NCBI RefSeq assembly: GCF_004217615.1
Contig: NZ_SHLD01000001.1
Coordinates: 2,790,001 to 2,854,000, forward strand
Reading direction: 5' to 3'
Length of the DNA stretch: 64,000 nucleotides
DNA from: Micromonospora kangleipakensis
GTDB lineage: Bacteria; Actinomycetota; Actinomycetes; Mycobacteriales; Micromonosporaceae
Positions 8,199 to 15,869 of this stretch are shown here, one piece after another. Numbering within the stretch: position 1 is the first letter of the stretch; every line of letters begins with the position of its first letter. A model generated the notes under the pieces. It saw only the letters and a program-made list of their open reading frames with translations, had not been told where the DNA came from and did no database searches. Position numbers and translations under genes: made by a program.

Positions 8199-9017
8199 GT
8201 GAACGATCAACACACCCGAGCCCTGCACTTCCGTTCCCTGCACGTCCCCGGCGAGCCGCTGGTCCTGGTGAACGCCTGGGACGCGGCGAGCGCCCGGATC
8301 GTCGCGGCCGCCGGCGCCCGCGCGGTCGCCACCACCAGCGCCGGGGTCGCCTGGAGCCTCGGCGCGCCGGACGGCGACGCGCTCGGCCGCGAGGCGGCCG
8401 TCGACCTGGTCCGCCGGGTCGTCGCCGCGGTGCCGCTGCCGGTCACCGCCGACATCGAGTCCGGGTACGGCGACACCGTCGACGAGGTCGCCGCGACCGT
8501 ACGGGCGGTGGTGGCCGCGGGCGCGGTCGGCGTGAACGTCGAGGACGCCCGCCACGACGGTGGCGCGCCGCTGCGCGAGGTGGCGGACCAGTGCGCCCGG
8601 CTGGCCGCCGTCCGGCAGGCGGCGGACCACGCCGGCGTGCCGCTGTACGTCAACGCCCGGATCGACACGTTCCTGCGCGGCGCCGGCGGCGTGGAGGAGA
8701 CGGTGGCGCGGGCCCACGCGTACCTGGCGGCCGGCGCGGACGGGGTGTTCGTGCCCGGGACGGTCGACCCGGCGACGGTGGCCGCCCTGGTCGCGGCCAT
8801 CCCGGCCCCGCTGAACGTGCTGGTCGGGCCGGGCGCCCCGGCGGTGCCGGAGCTGGCCCGCCTCGGGGTGGCCCGGATCAGCCTCGGCTCCTCGGTCGCC
8901 GAGGCCGCGTACGCGGTGGCCCGGCGGGCCGCCGAGGAGGCGTTCGGTGCCGGGACGTACGACGCGCTGGTCGGCGCGTTCGACTACGGCGCGCTGAACG
9001 ACCTGATGCGCGGCTGA
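8199..9017 (+). CDS. Isocitrate lyase/PEP mutase family protein
   Basis: Soluble (beta/alpha)8-barrel enzyme of the PEP mutase/isocitrate lyase superfamily, 272 residues. It shows the expected elements: LVNAWDAASARIVAAAGA at the N-terminus, TTSAGVAWSLGAPDG, the metal-binding ADIESGYGD, GVNVEDARHDGG where family enzymes bind substrate and magnesium, and YVNARIDTFL. It lacks the KKCGH-type catalytic loop of true isocitrate lyase and most resembles the generic oxaloacetate hydrolase/methylisocitrate-lyase-like group, so the exact reaction (C-C or P-C bond cleavage of an alpha-keto acid) is open. The GTG at 8199 is preferred: CAGACT lies six bases upstream, with no ribosome-binding site. Probably controlled by the divergent ArsR-like protein. 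Confidence 0.85.
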   Translation: MNDQHTRALHFRSLHVPGEPLVLVNAWDAASARIVAAAGARAVATTSAGVAWSLGAPDGDALGREAAVDLVRRVVAAVPLPVTADIESGYGDTVDEVAATVRAVVAAGAVGVNVEDARHDGGAPLREVADQCARLAAVRQAADHAGVPLYVNARIDTFLRGAGGVEETVARAHAYLAAGADGVFVPGTVDPATVAALVAAIPAPLNVLVGPGAPAVPELARLGVARISLGSSVAEAAYAVARRAAEEAFGAGTYDALVGAFDYGALNDLMRG

Positions 9018-9028
9018 AGCGGACACAA

Positions 9029-9060
9029 GGGGGTGCCGGCCGTGTCGGCCGGCACCCCCT
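9029..9060 (+). terminator. Intrinsic terminator
   Basis: GGGGGTGCCGGCCG (9029-9042), loop TGT, CGGCCGGCACCCCC (9046-9059): a perfect 14-bp stem right after the PEP-mutase-family stop codon. Confidence 0.85.
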
Positions 9061-9119
9061 CGTACGCGTGCCTGGTGACCCCGCGACCGATCAGCCCCGT
9101 CGGCCCTGGGTCGGTCGGG

Positions 9120-9359
9120 TCACAGCGGCGGGCCGACGTCCCGGCGCTCCTCGACCCGCCGGTACTCGACCGGCTCGGCCGGGGTGACCACCTCGCGGCG
9201 GCGGCCCCAGACCAGGGTCGTCATGATGAGGCCGAGCACGCCCGCCGCCATCAGGATCCAGCCGATGACGTCGAGGTTGACCCCACCGATGCTGGCGTCC
9301 AGCGCGAACGTGAGGATTGCGCCGACCGCGATCAGGAAGATGCTGGTACCGATTCCCAC
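9120..9359 (-). CDS. Small two-helix membrane protein (DUF6458-like)
   Basis: 79-residue membrane protein beginning at a GTG preceded by AAGGAGG. It consists of GIGTSIFLIAVGAILTFAL, a short polar loop with VNLDVIGWILM, and a second helix MAAGVLGLIMTTLVW, then a charged tail RRREVVTPAEPVEYRRVEER. This matches the widespread actinobacterial DUF6458 family of unknown function; relatives are short, abundant membrane proteins with the same two-helix hairpin. The gene stands alone between a terminator and a kinase-like gene transcribed the same way. Confidence 0.75.
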   Translation of the reverse strand: MGIGTSIFLIAVGAILTFALDASIGGVNLDVIGWILMAAGVLGLIMTTLVWGRRREVVTPAEPVEYRRVEERRDVGPPL

Positions 9360-9447
9360 GACAGCCTCCTTCAGGGGATGTGGTGTGCTGTCGAGAGCAG
9401 TCAGTACCCAGGTGGTGAGCAGCGCAATCACCGGTCCGTGGCGGCGG

Positions 9448-9930
9448 TCACCCGGGAGGCTCCAGCGGGTCGTAGCGGGCCAGCTCCTCCGGGGTCGGCC
9501 GCTGGAAGTACCGCTGCGCCCGGGCCAGCTCCGCGTCGGAGATGGCGAACGTGCCCGCCGGCGCGTCGGCGTTGCGCCGGGCCAGCCGGCGGCGGATCTC
9601 CTCCTCGGGCGGATCGAGCACGCAGAGCACCACCCGGGCGCCGACGGCGCGGGCCGCACGCCGGTAGCGGTCCCGCTCCTCCCGCGCCCAGAGCCCCCAG
9701 TCCAGCACCACGTCGCAGCCCAGCTCCAGGACCCGCAGCGCGGTGCGCCACTGGACCCGTTCCACCCCGTCGCGGTACGCGTCCAGCGCCGCCCCGGTGG
9801 CGGGGTAGCCGAGGTCGTGCAGCCACTCGTCGGCGGTGAGCCGCAGCGCCCCGTACCGACGTTCCAGCCGGCGGGCGAGGGTGGTCTTGCCGGCGCCCTG
9901 GATGCCGCAGGTCAGGAAGAGGGTGGCCAC
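9448..9930 (-). CDS. AAA-family ATPase / small-molecule kinase (zeta-toxin-like P-loop)
   Basis: 160-residue P-loop kinase. Walker A is GIQGAGKTT near the N-terminus, followed by the substrate-binding acidic stretch LTADEWLHDLG, a Walker-B-like VVLDWGLWAREERDRY, and a lid with several arginines (EEEIRRRLARRNADA). This arrangement is found in chloramphenicol phosphotransferase/zeta-like kinases and in AAA_33 proteins; no antitoxin gene is adjacent, so a toxin role is not supported. The start at the GTG giving VATLFLTCGIQ places the P-loop where the family has it; TAGCCT lies eight bases upstream. The substrate is unknown. Confidence 0.78.
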   Translation of the reverse strand: MATLFLTCGIQGAGKTTLARRLERRYGALRLTADEWLHDLGYPATGAALDAYRDGVERVQWRTALRVLELGCDVVLDWGLWAREERDRYRRAARAVGARVVLCVLDPPEEEIRRRLARRNADAPAGTFAISDAELARAQRYFQRPTPEELARYDPLEPPG

Positions 9931-10029
9931 GTCGGCCCAGGCTACCGACGCGCCGGCGCGGGGGCCGTCCCGACGGCGATCTTGCAATCGGGTAGAGTTC
10001 TCCCCGTCGCCGACGCAAGCCGGCGGCAC

Positions 10030-10102
10030 GCGGACGTAGCGCAGCTGGTAGCGCATCACCTTGCCAAGGTGAGGGTCGCGGGTTCGAATCCCGTCGTCCG
10101 CT
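10030..10102 (+). tRNA. tRNA-Gly (GCC), second copy
   Basis: Same 73-base sequence as 6811-6883: acceptor GCGGACG with CGTCCGC, anticodon GCC, discriminator T. The shared sequence extends a few bases upstream (GGCAC). Confidence 0.95.
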
Positions 10103-10163
10103 CGCGATCCGCCCCTCGCGGGGTCGACCGTCGCCGGTGCTGGTTTCGCCGCCCGGCGGGCGC

Positions 10164-10238
10164 GGGCGATTGGCGCAGTGGGAGCGCGCTTCCTTGACAC
10201 GGAAGAGGTCACTGGTTCAAACCCAGTATCGCCCACCA
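10164..10238 (+). tRNA. tRNA-Val (GAC), second copy
   Basis: Same sequence as 7002-7076, with encoded CCA. The tRNA-Cys that separates Gly and Val in the first array is missing here. Confidence 0.95.
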
Positions 10239-10242
10239 GCTC

Positions 10243-10276
10243 AGACGGCCTGTCCAGATGGACAGGCCGTCTTTCG
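10243..10276 (+). terminator. Terminator of the second tRNA array
   Basis: AGACGGCCTGTCC (10243-10255), loop AGAT, GGACAGGCCGTCT (10260-10272), then TTCGTT. Unrelated in sequence to the terminator of the first array. Confidence 0.85.
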
Positions 10277-10730
10277 TTGGCCGGCGACCGACCGCCGGGA
10301 AAGCAGCTAGCGCGTTCGCCGCCACCTTGCCGCCGATGCCGTGACCGGCCTGCTTACAGTTCTCTCCGCAGGGCCGCTGTTGTTGGAGGGATGCGTCGGA
10401 TGTAACCAGGTCGCCGCGGTGCCTCGCACCCCGGCGATCAGACCCTGGGGCCGACCCGTCCACGACGGCCGGTCTCAGGGCGCTCCGGTCACCCAGCCGC
10501 CCGCCCGGCGGTGGGTGTCCGACCTCCCCGGCCGCTCGTCGCGCGCGCCGGGCCGATCGCCGGGCCCGTCCCATCAGTCGGTCCCGGCCGACCACGACCG
10601 GCCCCCCGCCCTTGTCCACATCGGTCGTCCCGCACCGCCGACGATGGCTCCCCCGATCCGCCCAACGGGCCATGGAACGGCCGTGCCACCCGTGTCAGGG
10701 TGGGGGCTCGCGGACCAGGGAGGCGATCGC
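10277..10730. other. Long intergenic region, no gene seen
   Basis: About 450 bases between the tRNA terminator and the LamG/PKD gene. Frames open here have no ribosome-binding site and no recognisable protein. It presumably holds the promoter of the secreted protein, but I see no clear hexamers, palindrome or riboswitch. Confidence 0.5.
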
Positions 10731-12383
10731 ATGCGGTCAGGCACCGGACGACGTTGGCGGCGGACGGTCGGTCGGCTGGGCGCCGCCGCCCTGCTGACCA
10801 CAGTGGGCATCGTGGTCGCCGATGCGCCCGCGCAGGCGACCGCCACCCGGACGGTGGCGTTCTGGAGCATGGACGAGCCGGCCGGGGCCACCGTGCTGAA
10901 GGACAGCAGCGGCAACGGCCGGAACGGCACGGTCGGCTCCGAGGTGGTGACCGGCGCCCTGTACGCCGGGGCGAGCGGCCACCGGTTCGCCTACCACTCG
11001 CCCCCCGATCAGGAGTACGTCCCGGGGCACGTCAACCTGGTCCCGCACAGCACCGACTTCAACCCCGACGCGGGCGACTTCTCGTTCACCATCCGCTACC
11101 GGACCACCCACTCCTTCGGCAACATTCTCCAGAAGGGACAGGGCTCGACGGCGGGCGGCTACTGGAAGTTCGAGGCGCCCGCGGGCAAGCCGAGGTGCCT
11201 GTTCCGCGGCGGTGACGGCTCCTCGCGTACCGGCTACACGGACGTGTCGATCGCCGACGGTCAGTGGCACACGGTCACCTGCAACCGCACCTCCACCTAC
11301 GTGGAGATGTACGTCGACGGGGTGCGGAAGAGCCGGCTGACCGGGCCGACCGGGACCATCGCGAACTCCTGGCAGTTCTCCATCGGCGGCAAGAGCTCCT
11401 GCGACGGCGTGAAGGTCACCTGCGACTACTTCGCCGGCGACATCGACTACGTCAAGATCCTCAAGGGTGCGGGCGGCGCGACCAACCAGCCGCCGGTCGC
11501 CAACCTCGCGCCGTCGTGCTCCGGGCTGGTCTGCACGTTCTCCGCCGCCGGCTCCACCGACGCCGACGGCGCGATCCAGGATTACCGGTGGGACTTCGGC
11601 GACGGATCCACCGCCGACACCGTCTCCGTGCCGACCACCTCCCACACCTACGCGACGGCCGGCACCTACCCCGTCACGCTGACGGTGACCGACGACCGGG
11701 GCGCCACGGGCACCGTCACTGTGGAGGTCACCGTCGCGCCGGTCGCCGAGCGGATCTCCTTCGTCGGGCAGGCCACCGCGAACGCCAACCTGACCACCCA
11801 CTCGGTGGTGGTGCCGACGAGCGTGCAGGCCGGGGATGCCCTGCTGCTCTTCTTCAGCCAGAACACGCATGCCACCACGAGCGAGCCGACCGGCGTGACC
11901 GGCTGGACGAAGCTGGATCGCCTTGACGGCGGCAACGCGACCACGACGGCGTGGTGGAAGGTCGCCGCTGCGGGGGACGCGGGGGCCACTCTGCGGGTGA
12001 CCCTCGGGGTGCAGTCCAAGGGCAACCTCGTGGTTGCCGGCTACCGCGGCGTGGATCCGGCGCAGCCGTTCAGCGCGTTCGCCCGGGCCACGGACCCGGC
12101 GAGCGCCGCCGCCCGGATCACCCCGTACGCGACGGTGACCGCGGCGCAGAGCTGGGGAGTGTCGTACTGGATGCACGGCGATGGGCTCTCCACCGCGCTG
12201 GCCCCGCCGCCCGGGGTGGAGGTGCGCAGCAACAGCTCGCAGAGCGGCGGGGGACGGGTCACCGGGCTGCTCGCCGACTCCGCGAGCACGGTGCCGACCG
12301 GCAGCTACGGCGGGCTGACCGCGACGGGTGCGGCCGCCAGCACCACCACGACCACATGGACTTTGATCCTCCGGCCGGTCTGA
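10731..12383 (+). CDS. Secreted LamG/PKD-domain protein
   Basis: Exported carbohydrate- or surface-binding protein of 550 residues. The ATG at 10731 follows GGGAGG by seven bases and begins a classic signal peptide (basic MRSGTGRRWRR, hydrophobic core, cleavage near PAQA-TAT). Residues ~35-245 form a laminin-G/concanavalin-like fold (AFWSMDEPAGATVLKDSSG, FSFTIRYRTT, GQWHTVTCNRTSTYVEMYVDG). A PKD domain follows (~255-340: FSAAGSTDADGAIQDYRWDFG and SHTYATAGTYPVTLTVTDDRG). The last ~200 residues (ISFVGQATANANLTTHSVVV onward) are another beta domain common at the ends of such proteins. No catalytic residues are evident. It is monocistronic and ends at a strong terminator. Confidence 0.85.
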   Translation: MRSGTGRRWRRTVGRLGAAALLTTVGIVVADAPAQATATRTVAFWSMDEPAGATVLKDSSGNGRNGTVGSEVVTGALYAGASGHRFAYHSPPDQEYVPGHVNLVPHSTDFNPDAGDFSFTIRYRTTHSFGNILQKGQGSTAGGYWKFEAPAGKPRCLFRGGDGSSRTGYTDVSIADGQWHTVTCNRTSTYVEMYVDGVRKSRLTGPTGTIANSWQFSIGGKSSCDGVKVTCDYFAGDIDYVKILKGAGGATNQPPVANLAPSCSGLVCTFSAAGSTDADGAIQDYRWDFGDGSTADTVSVPTTSHTYATAGTYPVTLTVTDDRGATGTVTVEVTVAPVAERISFVGQATANANLTTHSVVVPTSVQAGDALLLFFSQNTHATTSEPTGVTGWTKLDRLDGGNATTTAWWKVAAAGDAGATLRVTLGVQSKGNLVVAGYRGVDPAQPFSAFARATDPASAAARITPYATVTAAQSWGVSYWMHGDGLSTALAPPPGVEVRSNSSQSGGGRVTGLLADSASTVPTGSYGGLTATGAAASTTTTTWTLILRPV

Positions 12384-12468
12384 TTCTTTGGTTGCTTCTT
12401 TGGTCGCCCCCAGCCCTGACTCTGGTCACCGTCCGTCCGGCTGTCACGGTTCTTTCGCCTGTACGTGG

Positions 12469-12518
12469 ATACGCCGCTGGCCGGCACCCCTGTCTCGGGG
12501 TGCCGGCCAGCGGCGTAT
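12469..12518. terminator. Strong bidirectional terminator
   Basis: ATACGCCGCTGGCCGGCACC continues to 12490 and pairs perfectly with 12497-12518 (22-bp stem, loop TGTCTC), between two converging genes. Confidence 0.9.
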
Positions 12519-12529
12519 TGCTTTATGGG

Positions 12530-13114
12530 TCAGCTGTTCCAGTTGGCGGCGACGATGTGGGCGGCCTGCTTCTCCCACTGGGCGTAGGCGTCCGGGTAGG
12601 CCGACACCTGCACCGTCTGGGCGGCCTCGGTCAGCGGCATGTCCTGCCACCCGTCGACCTGCTTGAGACCCTTCTCGAACGCCAGGGTCGCGTACTCGGG
12701 GTCGGTGATCTGCTCCGGCGTACCCCAACCCGAGGACGGCCGCTGCTGGAACAGGCCCAGCGAGTCGTGGTCGTTGCGGTCACCCAGGTGACCCAGGTTC
12801 TCCAGCTTCGACTCCTGCAGGCTCGTGGCGATCGAGATCACCGCGGCCCGCTCCGGCAGACCCGCCTTCTTCGTCGCGGCGATGATCGCCTTCGCGTTGC
12901 CGGTCTGCTCATCGTTCAGCGAGATGTGCGACTGCTTGCCCTGCACACCGTGCGGGATCAGCTTGCCGCTGTCCGGCTTGTCAGCCTGCACCGCGACCGG
13001 CTTGCCGGTGACGGGACCGGTGTCGGCGTGAGCGGCGATCGGACCGGCGAACACACCACCGGCGAAAGCCAGACCAGCAACACCCAGCACGCTCTTACGA
13101 ATGATCGTGTTCAT
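12530..13114 (-). CDS. Secreted lysozyme-like/transglycosylase-type protein
   Basis: Exported 194-residue protein starting at the ATG with AGGAG upstream. Signal peptide MNTIIRKSVLGVAGLAFAGG..., cleavage near AAHA-DTG. Residues ~75-190 form the domain found in many actinobacterial cell-wall proteins, with ATSLQESKLENLG, HDSLGLFQQRPSSGWG, and SAYPDAYAQWEKQA; the Glu of LQES sits where goose-type/transglycosylase folds have their catalytic acid, so peptidoglycan cleavage is plausible but unproven. The family is usually annotated hypothetical. It has a ~140-base leader and two upstream copies of an ECF-sigma-like promoter, suggesting envelope or thiol-stress control. Confidence 0.7.
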   Translation of the reverse strand: MNTIIRKSVLGVAGLAFAGGVFAGPIAAHADTGPVTGKPVAVQADKPDSGKLIPHGVQGKQSHISLNDEQTGNAKAIIAATKKAGLPERAAVISIATSLQESKLENLGHLGDRNDHDSLGLFQQRPSSGWGTPEQITDPEYATLAFEKGLKQVDGWQDMPLTEAAQTVQVSAYPDAYAQWEKQAAHIVAANWNS

Positions 13115-13261
13115 GGGAAAGCTCCTTGGGGGTTGGCGCACACCCGGTGGGGGCCGGGACATGCGCAAGCACCGTCAGGCGCTCACTAAGTTCAAGGGGG
13201 GAAAGTCTCTGCCCGGTCCGACCGCGGGGCGGGGGCCTCTTCGCGGCGCCGGGACCATGTG

Positions 13262-13288
13262 TAACGACCGGCGGCCCGCCATCATTCC
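13262..13288 (-). promoter_or_regulatory. Candidate ECF-sigma promoter, proximal copy
   Basis: Read on the minus strand: GGAAT (13288-13284), an 18-base spacer, then GTT (13265-13263). This is the GGAAT-N18-GTT pattern of SigR/SigH-type promoters. It lies within a 27-bp sequence repeated at 13345-13371 and points at the lysozyme-like gene. Confidence 0.45.
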
Positions 13289-13344
13289 GGGGCCCGACCA
13301 TCGGCCCGGTCGAGCGGGCCAGGTACTCGGTCGTACGCGATATA

Positions 13345-13371
13345 TAACGACCCCCGGCCCGCCACGATTCC
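13345..13371 (-). promoter_or_regulatory. Candidate ECF-sigma promoter, distal copy
   Basis: GGAAT (13371-13367), 18-base spacer, GTT (13348-13346) on the minus strand; 23 of 27 bases match the proximal copy 83 bases away. It also sits in a 24-bp imperfect palindrome (GGTCGT 13329-13334 with ACGACC 13347-13352). Confidence 0.45.
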
Positions 13372-13689
13372 AGCCCCAGGATGCCACCGGTCACCCCCGG
13401 AACCGGACATTCGGCCCACACGACTCACCCGATCACCCGCCGACCGACAAGATCGACACAGCATGCGGGACACCGGCGCCTCCCAACGCCCGGAGACACC
13501 AATCCGTCGCAACCAGCGACGGACCTTGCCACGTCACCCGGACCGACCCGACGCGGCGGCAACGGACGGACCCCGCCCAGGGCCACACCCCCCACCGCAA
13601 CCAACAACGGACCCCCCTTCTGCCCACGGCAGATCCGCTGACCGTGAACGGGCCTCGCGGTCACTCCGGGAGCCGGGCAGGGTGGACGC
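13372..13689. other. Intergenic region without a supported gene
   Basis: Roughly 320 bases of unusually A/C-rich plus-strand sequence (runs such as CACACCCCCCACCGCAACCA). Open frames here have no start signals or conserved look. It separates the divergent lysozyme-like and epimerase genes. Confidence 0.5.
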
Positions 13690-14703
13690 ATGAGACTGCT
13701 GGTGCTGGGTGGAACGGGATTCGTCGGTGGGGCCACCGTGACCGAGGCGGTACGCCGCGGCTGGTCGGTGACGGTGTTCAACCGGGGGCTGCACGGCGAC
13801 GTGCCGGCGGGCGTACACCGGTTGCGGGGTGACCGGACGGCGCCGGGCGGCCTGGCGGCGCTGGCCGGCGAGTGGGACCTCGTCGTGGACACCTGGGACG
13901 GCGCGCCGCGGGCGGTGCGGGACGCGGCGCGGGCGCTGGTCGATTCGACGCCGCATTACGTCTACGTGTCCAGCGGTTCGGTCTACGCCGAACCGGTCGA
14001 ACCGGGCTCGGACGAGGACGCCCCGACCGTCGCGGCGGCCGCCGACGCGGTGGACGGCGACTACGCGCAGCTGAAGGCCGGGGCCGAGCGGGCCGCGGTG
14101 GAGGTCTTCGGGGAGCGGGCGTTGCTGGCCCGGGCCGGGCTGATCCTCGGGCCGGGGGAGGACATCGGGCGGCTGCCCTGGTGGCTGGGCCGCGTCGCCC
14201 GGGGCGGCGAGGTGCTGGCACCCGGGCCGCGCGAGCTGCCGGTGCAGTACGTGGACGTGCGCGACCTGGCGACCTGGCTGCTGGACCGGGGCGCGGAGGG
14301 CGTCGGTGGGGCGTACAACGTGGTGGGTCGCACCGGGCACGCGACGATGGGGGAGTTGCTCGACGCGGCCGTCGCGGTGACCGGCTCGGACGCGGTGCTG
14401 CGCTGGACGGACCCGGAGCCGATCCTCGCCGCCGGCGTAGTGCCCTGGAACGACCTGCCGATCTGGATCCCGCTGGGCCACGAGTACCGCTGGCTGCAGG
14501 AGCGCGACGTCGAGCGGGCGTACGCGGCGGGGCTGGCCTGCCGTCCGGTGGCCGAGACGGTCGCCGACACCTGGCGCTGGCTGCGGGAGGTGGGGCGGGT
14601 CCCGCCACGCGCGGGCCGACCAGCGCGGGCGGCGGTGGGCCTGGATCCGGAGCGGGAGGCGGCCCTGCTGGCCGCGGTGGCGGTCCGGGCGGCGCCGGCC
14701 TGA
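13690..14703 (+). CDS. NAD-dependent epimerase/dehydratase family protein
   Basis: Extended short-chain dehydrogenase, 337 residues. The N-terminal Rossmann motif is LVLGGTGFVGG (a GxxGxxG variant), followed by SSGSVYAE where the family has its catalytic Ser/Tyr strand. The classic YxxxK is replaced by YAQLKAGAE (YAQLK), which keeps Tyr and Lys at the right spacing. The C-terminal half (VPWNDLPIWIPLG, CRPVAETVADTWRWL) is typical of the actinobacterial subgroup annotated as reductase or isoflavone-reductase-like. Substrate unknown. There is no clear ribosome-binding site; CAGGGT lies exactly six bases before the ATG, as in other apparently leaderless genes here. It converges with the first nitroreductase across only four bases. 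Confidence 0.85.
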   Translation: MRLLVLGGTGFVGGATVTEAVRRGWSVTVFNRGLHGDVPAGVHRLRGDRTAPGGLAALAGEWDLVVDTWDGAPRAVRDAARALVDSTPHYVYVSSGSVYAEPVEPGSDEDAPTVAAAADAVDGDYAQLKAGAERAAVEVFGERALLARAGLILGPGEDIGRLPWWLGRVARGGEVLAPGPRELPVQYVDVRDLATWLLDRGAEGVGGAYNVVGRTGHATMGELLDAAVAVTGSDAVLRWTDPEPILAAGVVPWNDLPIWIPLGHEYRWLQERDVERAYAAGLACRPVAETVADTWRWLREVGRVPPRAGRPARAAVGLDPEREAALLAAVAVRAAPA

Positions 14704-14707
14704 CCGG

Positions 14708-15688
14708 TCAGGCCGACACCACCGGCAGGTCGAGCACCTCGTCGACGGGGCGGCGCGGGGTGGCGACGCCGGGCTGGCCGTACCCGATCCGCATCACCAT
14801 CTGTGGCGTGCCGAACCGTCCCAGCGACAGCCGCAGCGCCTCCCGCGCCCCCGGCACCTCGATCGGCTGGGAGAGCAGCGACACGCTCAGCCCGACGTCG
14901 GTGGCGGTGAGCAGCACCCGCTGCAGGGCCTGGCCGGCGACGACCTGGTCGGTGGCGGTGTTTCCCGCCGAGCCGAGCACGGCGACCAGGGGCTCCGGCT
15001 CGAAGTCCCGCCCCGGCGCCCGGTTGCGCCCGCCGAAGCCGCGCTGCGGCAGCAGGTCCTGCGGTTCGCTCCGCGGGCCGCCGGCGGCGACCGGCACCCC
15101 GTCCGGGCAGGGCTCCGAGCGGATCCACGCGGTCCGCTCGGCGACGTACGCGGGGTCGCGTTCGAGCACCCGGTGGGCGCTGCGGGCGATCTCGGCGAAC
15201 GCGTTGACCGCGCCGGTCCCGATCACCAGCTCCAGCCAGCATTGCTCGGCCCGGGCCGCCTCGCCGAGCTGCCAGCGGGCGTCGGCGGGGACCGGGTCGG
15301 GCCAGAACGGCGCGCGGTTGCTGAACCGGCGGCGGATCGCCGCGTGCAGGCTCTGCTCGGTCGGGGTGGGGCGGCGCGGCAGGTCCGGGGTCAGCCGGGC
15401 CAGCACGTCCGGCTCCGCCGGGTACGGCCGCAGCCGGACCGTGGCCGGCGTGCCGGCCACCGCGAGCGCCAGCCGCAGGTTGAACAGCGCCGCCCCGCAG
15501 GCGAGCCGGGCGCCCCAGCCGCTCGGGTCGGTGGCGGGCAGCCGGCGCCGCGGGTCGACGGAGAGTTCGATCCCGCCGTCGCGCAGCCGGAACCGCCACG
15601 GCTGAGTGTTGTGCAGGGACGGCGCCCGGACGGCGTCGGAGACGGCGGCCCTGAGCTGCTGGACGGTGAAGCCGGTGGTCATGGTCAT
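14708..15688 (-). CDS. Acg-family FMN-binding nitroreductase-like protein
   Basis: 326-residue protein of the Acg/Rv2032 family: degenerate, fused nitroreductase folds found in DosR-type dormancy regulons. Diagnostic is VRAPSLHNTQPWRFRL near the N-terminus, then RRLPATDPSGWGARLACGAALFN and the second-half ATDVGLSVSLLSQPIEVPG. Such proteins bind or sequester FMN and may not reduce substrates. Of two close ATGs the one at 15688 is chosen because GGAAGGAG precedes it. It is divergent from the DevR-like regulator, and a DosR-type box (GGGACCTCCGGCCC on this strand, 15763-15776) lies 75 bases upstream. A paralogue is at 18306-19316. Confidence 0.85.
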   Translation of the reverse strand: MTMTTGFTVQQLRAAVSDAVRAPSLHNTQPWRFRLRDGGIELSVDPRRRLPATDPSGWGARLACGAALFNLRLALAVAGTPATVRLRPYPAEPDVLARLTPDLPRRPTPTEQSLHAAIRRRFSNRAPFWPDPVPADARWQLGEAARAEQCWLELVIGTGAVNAFAEIARSAHRVLERDPAYVAERTAWIRSEPCPDGVPVAAGGPRSEPQDLLPQRGFGGRNRAPGRDFEPEPLVAVLGSAGNTATDQVVAGQALQRVLLTATDVGLSVSLLSQPIEVPGAREALRLSLGRFGTPQMVMRIGYGQPGVATPRRPVDEVLDLPVVSA

Positions 15689-15762
15689 GCTCCTTCCGTG
15701 GCAGCCGTGCCGCCCCCCGGTTGGTTCACTCCCACGGTCCGTCACGAGGGGCTTTGCGCGCA

Positions 15763-15776
15763 GGGCCGGAGGTCCC
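15763..15776 (-). promoter_or_regulatory. DosR-type box upstream of nitroreductase 1
   Basis: Minus strand GGGACCTCCGGCCC, matching GGGNC-N4-GNCCC. The known mycobacterial box core is GGGACTNNNGNCCC. It is one of two boxes in this divergent promoter. Confidence 0.6.
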
Positions 15777-15819
15777 TCCTGGTCGGGCCCGTCTGCCCGA
15801 AGGGGGCGCGGCAGCAGTA

Positions 15820-15833
15820 GGGACCTTCGGCCC
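15820..15833 (+). promoter_or_regulatory. DosR-type box upstream of the devR-like gene
   Basis: GGGACCTTCGGCCC, a full match to GGGNCNTTNGNCCC. Its centre is 43.5 bases before the ATG at 15870; since that gene appears leaderless (TAGAAA-N6-ATG), the box would sit at about -43, a standard activator position. Confidence 0.7.
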
Positions 15834-15869
15834 GTGTGAAGCGGCGGCGCGAGGGGGTAGAAAAGACGG

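Noticed and set aside
9448..9930. Zeta-toxin of a toxin-antitoxin pair
   Set aside because: The P-loop kinase fold is similar, but no small antitoxin gene is adjacent, and the neighbours are an unrelated membrane protein and tRNAs.
10209..10673. Minus-strand frame starting in the tRNA-Val region
   Set aside because: It reads antisense through the tRNA and terminator (a common spurious annotation); no start signal or conserved sequence.
13115..13260. Possible c-di-AMP (ydaO-type) riboswitch in the leader of the lysozyme-like gene
   Set aside because: Such riboswitches often precede actinobacterial wall hydrolases, but I could not find the conserved core blocks; only a structured GC-rich leader is visible.
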